Below are positions 1-15,312 of a stretch of DNA of 64,000 nucleotides, piece by piece. How positions within the stretch are numbered: position 1 is the stretch's first letter; each line of letters opens with the position of its first letter. Source of the stretch: Stachybotrys elegans (taxonomy: Eukaryota > Ascomycota > Sordariomycetes > Hypocreales > Stachybotryaceae); the NCBI GenBank assembly GCA_020746835.1, contig JAGPNK010000001.1, forward strand, positions 2,046,001-2,110,000. Reading direction: 5' to 3'. The notes beneath the pieces were generated by a model. That model was not told where the DNA came from, searched no databases, and worked only from the letters and a program-made list of their open reading frames with translations. A program made the position numbers and the translations under genes.

Positions 1-1931
<1,931 letters not shown>

Positions 1932-2438
1932 ATGTCGAAGAAAGACCAGATTGTGAAACTCATTGTCGGAGCCGGGCAGGCAAGCCCCAGTCCTCCCGTC
2001 GGTCCCGCGCTGGGAAGTAAGGGTGTCAAGTCGATGGATTTCTGCAAGGTATGGGGGAACCAGCCGTCGACCCTGCGAGCTTTGTGCTGATTCTTTGTTC
2101 AGGAGTTCAATGCCAGAACCGCCAACTTCATCACCGGAACGCCAATGCCCTGCCGAGTCGTTGTCCGACCCGATCGATCATTCCACTTCGACATCCGCAC
2201 GCCTCAAACCTCGTGGCTGCTGCTCAACGCCGTCGAGGCACCGTTGGGAAAGAAGGGCAAGAGGATGGGATCCAGCACTCCTGGGCACAAGACCATTGGA
2301 ACTCTCAGTCTCAAGCACATCTACGAAATCGCCAAGATCAAGCAGTCCGAGCTTCGTCTCTCTGGACTGTCACTCGAGGGGCTCTGCAGATCGATTATTT
2401 ACCAGGCCAAGTCAATAGGGATCAACGTCGTGGCATGA
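1932..2438 (+). CDS. MRPL19: Mitochondrial large-subunit ribosomal protein uL11m
   Basis: Two exons, 1932-2048 and 2103-2438, encode 150 residues. The intron is 54 bases with a GTATGG donor and TTCAG acceptor. The protein is bacterial-type L11: the N-terminal domain contains [20 protein letters not shown], which carries the Pro-rich linker region, and the C-terminal domain contains [23 protein letters not shown] and ends SIGINVV, the rRNA-binding fold of the GTPase-associated centre. This pattern separates it from cytosolic uL11 (RPL12). It acts in the mitochondrial matrix; yeast calls the gene MRPL19. No long presequence is present, which is common for this family. Confidence 0.95.
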
Positions 2439-4623
2439 GCGGGGAACTGGGGAGGATGGGCCCTTGAGCCTTTGTACAATATGCTGTTGGGAAGAGAGAT
2501 TGTAACTGGGATTGTTGGGATGGAGTTGTATGATGCAAGAATCAGATCGATATCCTTGAATATATGGATGCATATGAGCCTGCCCTCCGATCTCCATACA
2601 GAAAGCGCCGGTTTATTAGCGCCGGATGTGGACGGTGAGTTCAAATGGATGTATTTTGATCGTGATCTCAGCTTGGGACGGACAACTTTGCTGCTGTCGC
2701 ATTTGGGCTAGTTCGACTCGGCCTGTGAAAAGCCCAGATGATTTGTTAAAAGCAAGCAATCTTCGATGCTTAGGCGTCACGTTGGGCTTTAGAGCAGTGG
2801 TATGTGTTGCGTGTAGCGGAAGCTTATTCCTAGGCAGCACGTAGCCAAGGAAAGCCTCCCCTCCCTTGAAATCCAAATGCTTCCTTGGTTTCAGATAAGA
2901 GCAAAGCAGAACGCGTCAATTAAGGCAAGACGACAGTCAACAGGTTTGACGAGGCGTCCAAGAGTCGGATGGCCTGGTTCGTTCCATGTCAGCTTCTCCA
3001 GAGTTGGCCGCGAACTTATGGCTCCTCTGGAGACGAGCGACGAACTGTGATGGGAATGCTATTGCAGCCATTGCTGGCCAAGTGCAGGTGGCTGATGATC
3101 TTCGGCATGGAACAAGCAGGGCTGTCAGATGTCAGCCGACGTGCCGACAGCAGATCTCGAATTAAGGTCGTTAGGTCGCAAACGGCTCGATAAGGGTGGT
3201 TTCACCCTTATGTGCTGCGCTGAGGCCATTCGGCTTCCAAGCTTCCCTCCGCTTTCAAAACGCCGCAGGGCTACATGATCGTCAACATCAGGCAGGAGAA
3301 AAGACCAGCCCAGTCTGCCATGGTTCGCAGGTGGTTCCCTCTCCACTCCAGCCACAGTGGATGGAAATATGTGGAATAAAAATACGAAGGGCAAACCAGC
3401 TCGGGCAAAGAATACCTCGAGCATGTACCTATAATAGTAAAGTTAGAGGAAGGTTTGGAAAATCTTGCATGCTCGTCCCGCTTCGCTGGGGCACTAGCGG
3501 TGCCATCCATGACGAAACGGAGCCGTCGGCCATAGATGCTGCGTCTGAGGGAAGTGATCCGGTTCCGTTCTCGGGGTGTTACGCCATCAGATTCGCAACG
3601 CTGTCCCATGGGATGTGGTTGTTGAGTCAGGGCATCTGATGGATACGGGTTACCCAAGGAAGCATAGGCAGGCCAATACTGGGAATGCATGCTCGCCATG
3701 CTCGCCGTGATAGTGATAGTACAACTACATGCGGTAGCCGGCATTGCCCAGCTCTGAACCGCAAACCCCGGAAGACCGGAGTTGACTCTTGAACTCCGCC
3801 GATGTGAAGCGAAGGGATGGTGATCAATGATGCAGATGGGTGGATTCCAGTGGGATCCAGCATAGAGACAACAAGCAGCAGCAACAAGTCAGCACTACTT
3901 ATCTGCCATTCGTGGTGCCCGTTGGCACACGCATTTGACTGACTGCCGTGGCCCGACCAAATCGTCATCATGTTGGCAAGTACCTCGTTGTAGACATGGA
4001 AAGCAAAGGAAAGCAAAGGGATGAATACTTACCTGCAAAGTACCTGCAAACCCCTCTACTGATGACCCTGTGATCCATATATCAGCCAGCTTGACTACCT
4101 GTATGTAGCTCAACGGTACCGGCAGGCACATTCATATTCTCACCTCACACCCAATCTCACGCTCCGCGGGCCGATAGGTCAACCCACGGACTACCTGTAC
4201 TAGACGGTACTTATCACGACTGTAGAATGCCTTTAGTACCAACCCAAGTATGTCGGGTACCTTCTCGGCTCAAGCGGAACCCCCAAACTCGGCCAAGTAC
4301 TTGCGATATGGTGGCTCATCTGCTGGCACAACAAGTACCAGGACACCAAGCTGCGTTTCCGGCTACGGAGCTGCCCCACCATCGACCTGCTGTTTTATCG
4401 TAACGCACCTGCTTGCTGCACATTATTTATCATCCATGAGGTATCCATCCATCAGTCGCTCCTCCCGCCATACCTCTCTTCACCACCTGCTTGCTTCAAA
4501 CACGACAGCCTCAAAGGGGAGAAGACAAAAAAAAAATACCTGTCACCATCTGTTCCCCCAGACATCACCAACTCTGCGTTGCTCATCCCCTCTGCTGGTC
4601 GATTAATATATCTAATTTCCCTC
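2439..4623. other. Gene-poor intergenic region and upstream region of the HAL-type kinase
   Basis: About 2.2 kb with only short open frames on both strands, none with a recognisable domain. The last 400 bases are pyrimidine-rich with an A9 run near 4529, consistent with a leader of the kinase gene. TACCTGCAAAG/TACCTGCAAAC is tandemly repeated near 4032-4050. Long upstream regions are usual for regulatory kinases in filamentous fungi. I see no RNA gene or element here. Confidence 0.4.
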
Positions 4624-7540
4624 ATGGATCCGCCCTCGTCCTCGGGCCCGTCTCTTCACCGTGACGGCAGCGCTGAAGGTAAGTGTATGCATGCATGTTT
4701 CCCTCCCAAGTCTATTTGCTTGCCTCGACAAAAAAATTACCCCACCACCAGCTGCTCGCTGCCCAGCTTCCTTCGCGTGCATTGTCCGTCGAGGCGGTTT
4801 CGATGTGTCTATTCTTTGTTTTTATTTGTTTCGTTTCCGCAGTGGCTGCACACCATGTTCTTTCTTGCGACTGACGTAGGCTATTCTGCACAGCGTCCCA
4901 AGCCGATGCCCAGCCTGCCCAGACTGATGTCCCCGCCGTGCGCTTCTCGTCCGCCGTCGAAGAGATCAACCCCGATCAACCTCGCCAGCCGGCTGCCGCG
5001 GGGTCCTATGATGACGACTCCGTCTTTACCGATGTCACCGTCGATCAGGTCAACGCCTTCAAGAAGTCGATGCACAACTGCCCCCTGCAGGAGCGTCGCC
5101 TAAATACCTTTCAATTCGAGCCTTTCTCTCTGCCGCCGTCAAGGGTATGTCTGTCGTCCACATGCCTGTGTCTGTTTGCCCCCCACCCTCTGTGCTTCTC
5201 GCGGCTTTCGCTGTTTCGCTCTTGGGTCTTGGAGTCTTACCGCGCTCTCCGTTGCAGCACTGATACACGTCTCACCCCCCTGCTGCACTTCACATCGCTT
5301 TGCTGTCTCTTGTGCTATGCACGGGGTCCTGCCAACCTGGACACAAGCAGATCAATCACCACACATGGGCCCCGTTCAAACAGCCTGGCTGTCGACCAGT
5401 CATTGACTGACCCAGCACCAACATATGCAGCCCATTGACTGCCATGGCTAACCGTGCTTTTTTCGCTAGGTCGCTTCTCGAGAAGAATCCATCGACTCTT
5501 CTAAACTTTCTACACCCAACACTCCCGTCGTTCGATCGCCGCATGGAAGCCCTCGTCTGAACGCCATGGCCTCGCCCCCTTTGACACCCGCTGGGTCCGA
5601 CCCAGAGAAGAGACTGGGCAGAGAGCCAGAGAGGAGGCCGACGAGCGCCAACGATCCTTCCATCATCACTCCCCAGCAGACTTCCTCGCAAGACAAGGTC
5701 TCCTTTCCCGAGAGGCGAACTCTGCCTCACCGATCGGCGTCTTCAGACCATTTTATTGGACGGTCGTCGTCAGCCGAGGAGCGGAATGAAGAGCAGAAAT
5801 CACATCGCCGTGAAATGTTCGCCATCGGACCCGGTTCCGTCCCTGTGTCTAGGGAAACAAGCCCGTCTAGGACCGCGGCATCCCATTTCTACTCGAAGCC
5901 AATGACTCCCGTCGGCGACTTGAATGATCCCTATGCCAAGGGTCGCCGACCTCCCCAGCAGCCTCCCAACCGCCACTCGATCGACCCCCGCTTCGTTTTC
6001 TCTCGTAAGAAGAAGGGTTCCTCATCAAGCTCGAAAAATAGCCAATCAGACAAGCGTCTATCTGGGGCCTTCGGTGGCATCAAGAACAGCAGCGATGACC
6101 TCGCTCATAGTGAGAGTGCCTCAACCTCGACGTTTAATCCAAACCACACCTCCATGTCGGACCTGAAGCGCTTCTTCAGGAAGTCTGCCCACCACAAGAA
6201 GAGAGATTCGTCACCCGCTGCATCCATCAAAACAGGAACAAAGACACCACTGAGCTCACGCTCAACGCAGCAGATCCCGTTCAGCGAGGACCACGGTCTG
6301 ACATCCAAATACGGAAAACTTGGCAAAGTGCTAGGCTCAGGCGCTGGCGGATCGGTTCGGCTTATGAGGAGGAAGGAAGACCAGACCGTCTTTGCTGTCA
6401 AGGAGTTCCGCGCCAGACACGCGTACGAGACCGAAAAGGAGTACAACAAAAAGGTCACGGCAGAGTTCTGTGTCGGATCCACGCTCCATCATGGCAACAT
6501 CATCGAAACCCTCGACATACTCCACGAGAAGGGACGATGGTACGAAGTCATGGAGTATGCGCCGTTTGACCTTTTTGCGATTGTTATGACGGGCAAGATG
6601 TCAAGAGAGGAGATAACATGCTGCTTCCTTCAGATCTTGAACGGCGTCACATATCTTCACAGCCTGGGATTGGCGCACCGCGATCTGAAGCTGGACAACG
6701 TCGTGGTTAGTGACAAGGGGATCATGAAGATCATTGATTTCGGTAGCGCACACGTTTTCAAGTATCCCTTTGAGACGGATCCGGTACCGGCCAAGGGTAA
6801 GTGAATGCCGCCAAGCCATTTTTATCAGCAAGAAGCAGGTACTGACATCATCTCCAGGCATAGTAGGTTCTGACCCTTACCTGGCGCCTGAAGTGTACGA
6901 CTCGAAGGAGTACGATGCTGCCGCTGTGGATATCTGGTCTTTGGCTATTATATTTTGCTGCATGACTCTCCGACGCTTCCCCTGGAAGATCCCCCGCATG
7001 ACGGACAATTCGTTCAAGCTGTTTGCTGCAGAACCGACTCCCGGGCATGATCCTGGAAGATTGATTATGCCATCCAAGTCGATGAATGATTTGGGGAACA
7101 CCACGGCGAGGGAATTTTTGCCCGATGACTCAAAGGAGTCAGGGAACAGAAACCACGGGCACCATGGGCACCACCACTCTCATCATAAGAAGGAGACGGA
7201 TGATGCGGCCTCGACGGACACGGCACGTACGGCCAAAACAGCCCAGTCGTCGAATCCAGCAGGATCCGGCGAAAAGAAGGAGGTCATCAGGGGGCCATGG
7301 CGTATCCTGCGCCTGCTTCCCCGAGAAAGCCGACGCATCATTCATCGTATGCTGGAGCTCGACCCCAAGAAACGGGCCAAGATGGACGAAATACTTGCAG
7401 AACAGTGGGTTGCGGATACTGTCATCTGCCAGCAGCTCGATAGTGGAGAGGTGGTGGCAGCGCAAGACCATACGCATATACTCGAACCACCTACGTCGCA
7501 ACAGCAGCAACAGCAGCAACCAGCGCAGCAGAAGGCATAA
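4624..7540 (+). CDS. HAL/Npr1-family serine/threonine protein kinase
   Basis: Four exons (4624-4678, 4894-5144, 5470-6796, 6858-7540) encode 771 residues. The N-terminal ~370 residues are Ser/Pro-rich and low in complexity, including the conserved fungal block LQERRLNTF...FSLPPSRV. The kinase domain has the glycine loop GSGAGGSV (from ~391), Lys413 in [14 protein letters not shown] (505-512), DFG (525-527) and [11 protein letters not shown] His-rich stretch and a ~70-residue insert precede the last subdomains, where the domain resumes at [10 protein letters not shown]. It ends in a short polyglutamine tract. The architecture fits the yeast HAL4/SAT4, HAL5 and NPR1 group, which controls stability and activity of plasma-membrane potassium and amino-acid transporters. 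The nearest relatives are probably S. pombe hal4-type kinases; the exact orthologue is not settled. The first exon and its phase-1 intron are inferred from splice signals. Confidence 0.88.
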
Positions 7541-8274
7541 TAATACAGCATTAACAGAATCATGTGGCATCACGAGGTACGGAATTGCAGTTATTTGGCG
7601 TTTAACATAGAGCGGGTATCCGGGGGTAGGCTTGGATCGGATACAGCGATGGTTGAGCTGGTCTCGTTGCACTCACTCAGCATACGGGTTAGACTGGACA
7701 TGACCAGGATGAGTCGGGCATGACATAAAAGCGGTAGATTGGCTGGCATTGGGTACTATGCATGCATCTAGACGTTATGGTATGGCTTTGTATTTCAGTG
7801 TAGCAGCTTCACCAAGCCAGAATGACGGAGCGACTATAATTTTATGCTTCGGGTAGTAATAATGGATGCAACACATCTTCTCTTGCTGACTGCTATGCTA
7901 GCTTTGTCAGAGTGTAGAGAGGTAAGGATACGGCCGAGGTAAAGCTGAAGCTATGCCGACGCCGGAACCGGAAAATGGTGATGATCCCGATAAGTTCGAC
8001 TACCTACTAACGCGGGCAGGGGGTGAAGGGAAGAGAGAAAAAAAAAATTGCTGGACCAACTTTCTGGAAGCTGTTGGAAGATGCATAATAGCTCCACTTC
8101 TTTAACTCAGGATTTCTTCTGGCAGCCATAATAAACTTAGTCGAACTTGTTTTGACCAACCATCATCTCCTTTTCTCCCTTCTTCCATTCTCGCAAACGA
8201 CAACCAATTGACCTTTTCTGTACGATTCCCTTATCTGCTTGTACCAGCTACAGCTCCAGTAACTTCTAATCACA
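7541..8274. other. Kinase 3' region and HSP10 promoter
   Basis: No coding segment is seen in these 734 bases. The right half holds an A9 run at about 8039 and a heat-shock-like motif at 8062-8080 (listed separately). It presumably contains the kinase terminator and the HSP10 promoter. Confidence 0.45.
8062..8080 (+). promoter_or_regulatory. Candidate heat-shock element upstream of HSP10
   Basis: The bases TTCTGGAA at 8062-8069 are an inverted pair of HSE units (TTCnnGAA), followed by another GAA unit at 8077-8079. It sits about 200 bp before the HSP10 start, where an Hsf1 site would be expected. Spacing of the third unit is not ideal, so this is a prediction from pattern and context only. 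Confidence 0.45.
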
Positions 8275-8982
8275 ATGGTATGTTTGGAACAACCCACCTC
8301 TTTTTGGTTTTGCGGCTCCGGTTCTTGGAGCTTTGGAACAGCTGGCGTTGGGCTTTTGCTTTCCTTTGCTCCGAGAAAAAAGACCACCACACGCCCCTCG
8401 ATCCAGCTTTGCGCCACGGAACCTGCCTGGCTGACGTGTTGCTCCCGTGCTATCTGCAGGCCACCTCGATCCGATCCATCCGCTCCCTGGTCCCCCTCCT
8501 GGACCGAGTCCTCGTCCAGCGCGTCAAGGCCGATACCAAGACTGCCAGCGGCATCTTCCTGCCCGAGTCGAGCGTTGAGAAGCTCAACGAGGCCAAGGTC
8601 CTGGCCGTCGGCCCCGGCGCTCTCGACAAGAAGGGCAACCGCCTGCCCATGGGCGTCACCGTCGGCGACCGCGTCCTGATTCCTCAGGTGTGTTTCTTCC
8701 CTTCCGGCATGCATGCTATGGCCTGCAGTGCTACAAACTTGGAGCGATGGCTGGGAATTTGTTTGTGCTGACTATCTGAGCAGTTTGGCGGTTCTCCCGT
8801 CAAGGCTGGTGAGGAGGAGTATCAGCTCTTCCGCGACAGCGAGTAAGTGCCCCAGTCCCCTTGGGAGTAAGACTTGTTTGCCGATCAGCGATCAGCCTCA
8901 CCCTCCCATCCCTCTCAGAGTCCCCCTTTTACGGCGTACTGACCCGGTGTGCAATAGGATCCTGGCCAAGATTAACGAATAA
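8275..8982 (+). CDS. HSP10: Mitochondrial 10 kDa chaperonin (HSP10)
   Basis: Co-chaperonin that caps the Hsp60 barrel in the mitochondrial matrix and drives ATP-dependent folding. Four exons (8275-8277, 8460-8687, 8784-8842, 8958-8982) give 104 residues. The first exon is only the ATG. The Cpn10 signature runs RSLVPLLDRVLVQRV, then the mobile loop with KTASGIFLPES, then KVLAVGPGALDKKGNRLP and VTVGDRVLIPQFGGSPVK, and the protein ends RDSEILAKINE. Every junction follows GT-AG and restores the family sequence. Length is normal for Hsp10. Confidence 0.96.
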
Positions 8983-11044
8983 GATATCCTCCTCCCCATG
9001 CGTGTACCATAATTGTACCATATTCGGCGACGACTTCGGTGGAAGTGTATTACGGAACAAAGCGTCTGTGTGTGTATGAGAAAAGAGGGCAAGAAGACCG
9101 AGGGCAGATGGTAGAAGTGAATTGGACTCCTTGCTCCAACTGGGCTCGTGTGTGTTTGTGTGTGCGTGTCGGCCCATATCTCAGCCAGCCGATGATTGTG
9201 CGCCAACAAGGGATGTAGCATCTCGCGGAGCTTGTTATATGCAAGGCGAGGGCGACAACCGAGGTAGCACATCACCATTTGTTCGCGGGAGGGAGAGACG
9301 CAAGGCTCCTTTCAGTTCAGGAAATACAACTCCACTCACGTCGCATCGACAGTGCCCCCTTCCAAGACTTGCCAACGGGCCGCTGCATGTCCCATCTCGG
9401 CACGTTTCGTTTTCTCGCCGTGACGACGCAAACGCCTCCTTTCTCTCTGCCAGGCTGACAAGACCAGCCGTCGTACGAGGCCGCGCGGGGTACGCATGTT
9501 TTCCCTGGGACATCTTCTCTCTCCGGGCTAGCTTGCGGAAAGGCGAGGGAACAAGAGCTGCCTGGCTGTTCTGTGTAACTGATGGCTACTCTTCCATTCC
9601 CGCGCCTCGCCTCGTCATTTTCGTCCTTGGTGCCCGTCGCTTTAATGCAGAAGGGGAAAAGAGGCCCGAGCTGTTCCAAGTAGACCATGACACAGATCGC
9701 TATCCTATCACCTTGTACGGAGTAGCTGAAAGGGGGCTGCACTCTGAGGAGTTGGCTACAGCAACACCCACCAATCAAGCAGAAAATGCATCTATGCGTG
9801 GTGAATGAAGTGAGGGGAGATCTCTCCAATGCTCTTTCGGCACCTTAAGGCAGACGTGGTATTTTCCCCCTATCTTACGGTACACAGTCACGGCCAGTCG
9901 AGTTGCTTTGCCTACTGCTAGTGACGCTTTGAGTCCCAGATGCTTGGCGTTGCCTCAGCTTGTCTTGCCTTGCTGAGCTGTCGTTGAGCTAGCCGCTCCT
10001 CCATTTCCCCGACGTGGGAGAGGGATGGGCAGTCATGTTGGTGTCGTGTCGTAGCTCTTCCGACCGACCCTGACAAGCTTAAAATTTCCCGACAGATCCA
10101 GCAAAACCCGACAAAGCGAGATGAAAAGGGAATAAGATCTTGGTCTGAGTCGCCGATCCTCTCGACCCTCTTGTGCCCCCCAACCCCTCATCCTTCGTGA
10201 CCGGCAGTCGCACCACTGCATGCTCCCGACGCCATGGGCAGCGAGGCGCCGGCTGAAGCAGGGGCCGCTCGTTTCGTTTCGTTTCATGTCCGCCAGCCTT
10301 TGGTGGCCATCATCATCATTTGTGGGCGACTGGGCTAGGCGTGCATCCTGCAGCCGCCACATGCACCACAACAAGCGCGGGCCTCGGGGGCGACGACCCA
10401 GGCGAGCGAGCAAAGATGCGCTGAGCCGCTATGGCAGCCCCTCTGGTCGGACTTTGTCTAATTTGCCTGCGTGCATTGCAGGAGAAGGAGGAGTAAGTAG
10501 GTTTCTGGTGCAAGCCACCACTTCCTTCGCTCGCGTCGCTCTTGGATGACAGTGGACATGGACATGGCCTTGAGCGTTCCGATCATCTCGGGAACCAGCT
10601 GGTTGCTTCTCGCGTCGCCGGCGTGTGTGTAATATTGTATGTATATCAAGCCCTTTGGTTGCTTGAAGAGCAGCCCGTTTCCCCTTCTCCTCTTGCTCTC
10701 TTCTTCCCAGGTGCCCATCACCCTTCTCACCCAGTTCATTCTTTTCGCTCTTTTCATACGCTGATTCTTGTCCATTTAAAGTGTCTACATCTTGTTCGAC
10801 ACTGCAGTCTTTACATTCACCTCCATTCCCTCCTTTGGACCGTTCGGGTTCTTCCATTCACTACACCGTTGATCGTGTTTCCTCGTCTTTGTGCGCACTT
10901 TGACCACATAAGGCACACGCCTTTAAAAGAGCAGCTTGCTGTATCTCGACCTTGTTCGTAGTTGAACCTGGCAGCTTTCTATTCTTTTCTTTGAAATTCT
11001 CCCACCAATCTGGTTACTGGTGCTTTCGACCATCCCGCATCACC
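8983..11044. other. Long intergenic region upstream of the AA9 LPMO
   Basis: About 2 kb with no recognisable gene. The longest open frame (9122-9808, +) has an unremarkable Arg/Ser/Pro-rich composition with no domain, and overlapping open frames exist on the other strand. From about 10680 the sequence becomes pyrimidine-rich, as expected for a promoter and leader of a secreted enzyme. Polysaccharide-degrading enzyme genes in ascomycetes often have long regulated promoters, but I did not identify specific binding sites with confidence. Confidence 0.4.
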
Positions 11045-12543
11045 ATGAAGACACTTGCTTCGGCCTTGTTGCTTGCGTCGGCTGCAAATGCGCATACTCT
11101 TTTCACCACTCTCTTCATCAACGGCGAGAATCAAGGCGATGGCACCTGCGTACGACAGCCCGACGACGGTGCTACCGCCACTGGGCCCATCTATCCTATC
11201 ACAGGAGACGATATGGCGTGTGGTAAGTCTCAAGCAAGTGTTATCTATCAAGGTCCACACTAATATGCGGTGCAGGACGCAACGGCGAGAACGCTGTGCC
11301 CTTCATCTGCCCGGCGCCGAGCGGATCTAAGCTCACCTTTGAGTTCCGAGAGTGGCCCGACTTCCAGAACCCGGGCTCTATCGACCCCGGCCACCAAGGC
11401 CCTTGCTCCGTCTACATGAAGAAAGTCAATGACATGTTCTCCGACTCGGCTTCCGGATCGGGCTGGTTCAAGATCTGGGAAGACGGCTACGACCAAGAGA
11501 ATAATCGCTGGTGTGTTGACACACTGGTCGAGAACGACGGGCTTTTGTCGGTGACGCTGCCGTCTGGCCTTCCAACGGGTTACTATCTTGTCAGGCCTGA
11601 AGTCATTGCCCTGCATGCTGCTTATCGCGGAGATGCCCAATTCTACACGAGCTGCGCGCAGATCTATATAGGAGACGGCGCATCTGGTTCTCTCGACATA
11701 CCCTCCGAGTACGAGGTCAGCATCCCCGGCTACGTATCCGAGGATACTGCCGGTGTCGTATATAATCTCTATGAGAACCCGCTGCCTCCATACCCCATGC
11801 CAGGACCCGAGGTGTTCAGGCCCTCTGGTGGTGGCGACTTGAACGGAGGCGGTGAACGCCAGGCCGAGGGCGTCATTCCTGACAACTGCATTTTGAAGAA
11901 CGCCAACTGGTGCGCCGAGCCTATTCCCAAGTATTCGGGCCAGAGCGCATGCTGGAATGCTGTCGAAGCCTGCTATGCCCAGAGCGAGGCGTGCTGGGAA
12001 TCGGCACCCCCGAGCGGCTCTGCCAACTGCTACACCTGGAGCGATTACTGTGAGCAACTGAACAACGCCTGCGAGGGTGGCGACTGGGAGGGTCCGCCCG
12101 AGTTTGAAGGTGAAGAGCAGTTCGCCTCATCCCACAACACCCTTCCAGAACCCTGGGCTGCTTTTGAAGATGTAGAGGCGCCGGGAAGAGCCGAGCCGCC
12201 AGTTCCGCAGCCAAGCACAACCTCTACCCCGTCCCCGACCACCAAGACGTCACAGGCAGCGGCGCCGACAAGCCCTGTACAGTCACCCGGAGAGGCTTCC
12301 GAACAGGCCCCTGAGGACGAGGCGCAGGATCTGGCAGAGAATCCTGTTGAGCCGGGCCCTGAGGCGCCGAGTCTCGCCGTCTCTGAAGATGGGCAGTGTG
12401 GCGGCGAGACTGGCCAGACATGCGAGGGCAGTCGGTTTGGGGACTGTTGCTCGCGCAAGGGGCGTTGTGGAAGGAAGACGAGGCACTGCACCTGCGGGTG
12501 CCAGAGTGCATTCGGCCTTTGCTCAGAGTCGGAGGATGCTTGA
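11045..12543 (+). CDS. Secreted AA9 lytic polysaccharide monooxygenase with C-terminal CBM18
   Basis: Copper enzyme that cleaves beta-1,4-glucans oxidatively. Exons 11045-11222 and 11276-12543 (53-base intron) encode 481 residues. A 16-residue signal peptide ends ANA and leaves His17 as the mature N-terminus, as the copper histidine brace requires. The second brace residue is His99 in DPGHQGPC, and the axial Tyr183 lies in AQFYTSCAQ with Gln181; the second-sphere ALH motif is at 171-173. After the AA9 domain comes a Cys-rich segment (~290-345), then a Pro/Ser/Thr/Glu linker, then an eight-cysteine module (432-474, starting GQCGGETGQTC and containing FGDCCS) that looks like CBM18, a hevein-type chitin binder. 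AA9 enzymes usually carry CBM1 or nothing, so this pairing is uncommon. Substrate cannot be read from sequence. Confidence 0.9.
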
Positions 12544-14256
12544 ATGCTGACTGTCGAGCCGCATCCAAACGTCCGTGACCGTATGCGGGTGGATTAGAGG
12601 GCTGAGGGCTGGTGCGGGAACCCAGCTACGAAATTCACTTCTTGTACATTGAAATTAAGTACGTTCTAGACCGTCAAGTATCTTGGCGGACTGAACTGGG
12701 CCTATACACTGAAAGGTTTTGGACAAGTGGTTTGAAGATATCGAAAGGTGACATATCGGCGCCATTGTACGGTTGGGTGGGTGCGAGTCAGACGAAGCCA
12801 GTATGCCGTCTTGAGCGTCTTTTGGCTGCGTAGTGTAGATATCCGTGAGCTTTGCCAGGGCTCAGGATATCTATCTCGGCGCGAGTCGTTGTCTTGTGAA
12901 ACGAAGTGAGCGGCGCATGATGCCAAAAGTGCTGCATCGGAAACGAGATGGCCAGCAGGAGGAACAAATCTGCGCGGTGTAGGATTCCAACTGCTGATCC
13001 CTCCATGACACGAGGAGCTCCTGCCTTACCAAGGAGCATTTGGTAGGTTACTTGTAGCTTGATGGTGATTGATAGGAGCTTTGCACGCTACTTGCCGTGC
13101 CAAGTCGTATTCCTGGCTTGCCTTTGTACCTCTTGCCAGGAAAACATAGCGGCACGTATGGGGTGCTCTTGCCGCATTACACCTATCGTTACCAATCCAC
13201 TACAAGTAGGGACATAGTAGACACAGAACGTGGGCGTGCATGAGGCCAGGTATCACCTTACCTATCTGCCGGGAAATCAATGTATCTTGTAGGAAAGAAT
13301 ACCAGCCCAAATAAGTGCTCTGCCAATACTGCGGGTGCATTCGCATTTTTGGTATCTGTTTGCATCTGAACATACAGAGGTGGTGGTATTCACCATACCA
13401 TGGAAACAGCGAGAATGCTGCCAATCTTTGCCATGGGTTGGTTGATTGATCCATTAATTGATTAGTTCCTTGGTTGCGATCGATTGATACAAGAGCTGCA
13501 TTCCTCCAGCAGTATCTGGTCTTTATTCACTTATTCACTCTCTTGGCTGGACTATTCAGGCTTCCTCCGACCCTCTGGAAGCCTCCCAAAACGGCATCGA
13601 GTGGACGCTACTGACGAACACCTTGCAGATGGAGGTGGAACCTTGGGCGGTAAGTACCCGGTACCTGACTCTGTACCTGTAACAAGCACAAGGCCGTCGG
13701 CCACCCCTGATTCGTGCCTGCACAATTGCTATTCCTGCCTGTCGCAATGGCGTGTGCCTCACCATGGAAGACACCGCCGCTTGTCCCGCCACCACACCGC
13801 CGCCCATGACCAAGCGCCTCCCCCTCTCCCTAATCGCCTAATCGCCTGGCCCCGGGACGCGAGGTACAGGATACCTCCAGGCACCCACTAAACCGCCATG
13901 AATGCATCCAATCCATCCATCGTCCTTCTTCGCCTCCCATTTCGTTTCGCTGGCTACGACTCCAATTCCGCCGTCGCCAGCCAATGCCCGGCCTCTTTAC
14001 CTAAGGCACCGCACCCTCCCATAGCTGCACCGCACCTTAAGGCCACCTCCCACCACATTTTCTGACCTGCCTTGACCTGTCCCTCCCATCCTTGTCCCCT
14101 TGGACGCCTCTTCACCTCTGCCGACCGACACCTGCTGCTCCCGTGCCAGCGTAATCCGACCGAAGCCAGGCCAATTCTCCTCGCGATCAACCCAAAACTC
14201 ACCACTCACAACTCACAACACACAACACAGCTCATCCCCCGACCACCTCGCCCACC
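12544..14256. other. Intergenic region upstream of the Rab GTPase
   Basis: 1.7 kb without a supportable gene. The right third (13900-14250) is C- and pyrimidine-rich with short repeats (CTCACAACTCACAACACACAA near 14203-14224), typical of leaders of well-expressed ascomycete genes. Confidence 0.4.

Positions 14257-15312
<1,056 letters not shown>

Noticed and set aside
9122..9808. 228-codon plus-strand open frame in the AA9 upstream region
   Set aside because: It has no domain, signal peptide or biased codon use, and comparable frames exist on the opposite strand.
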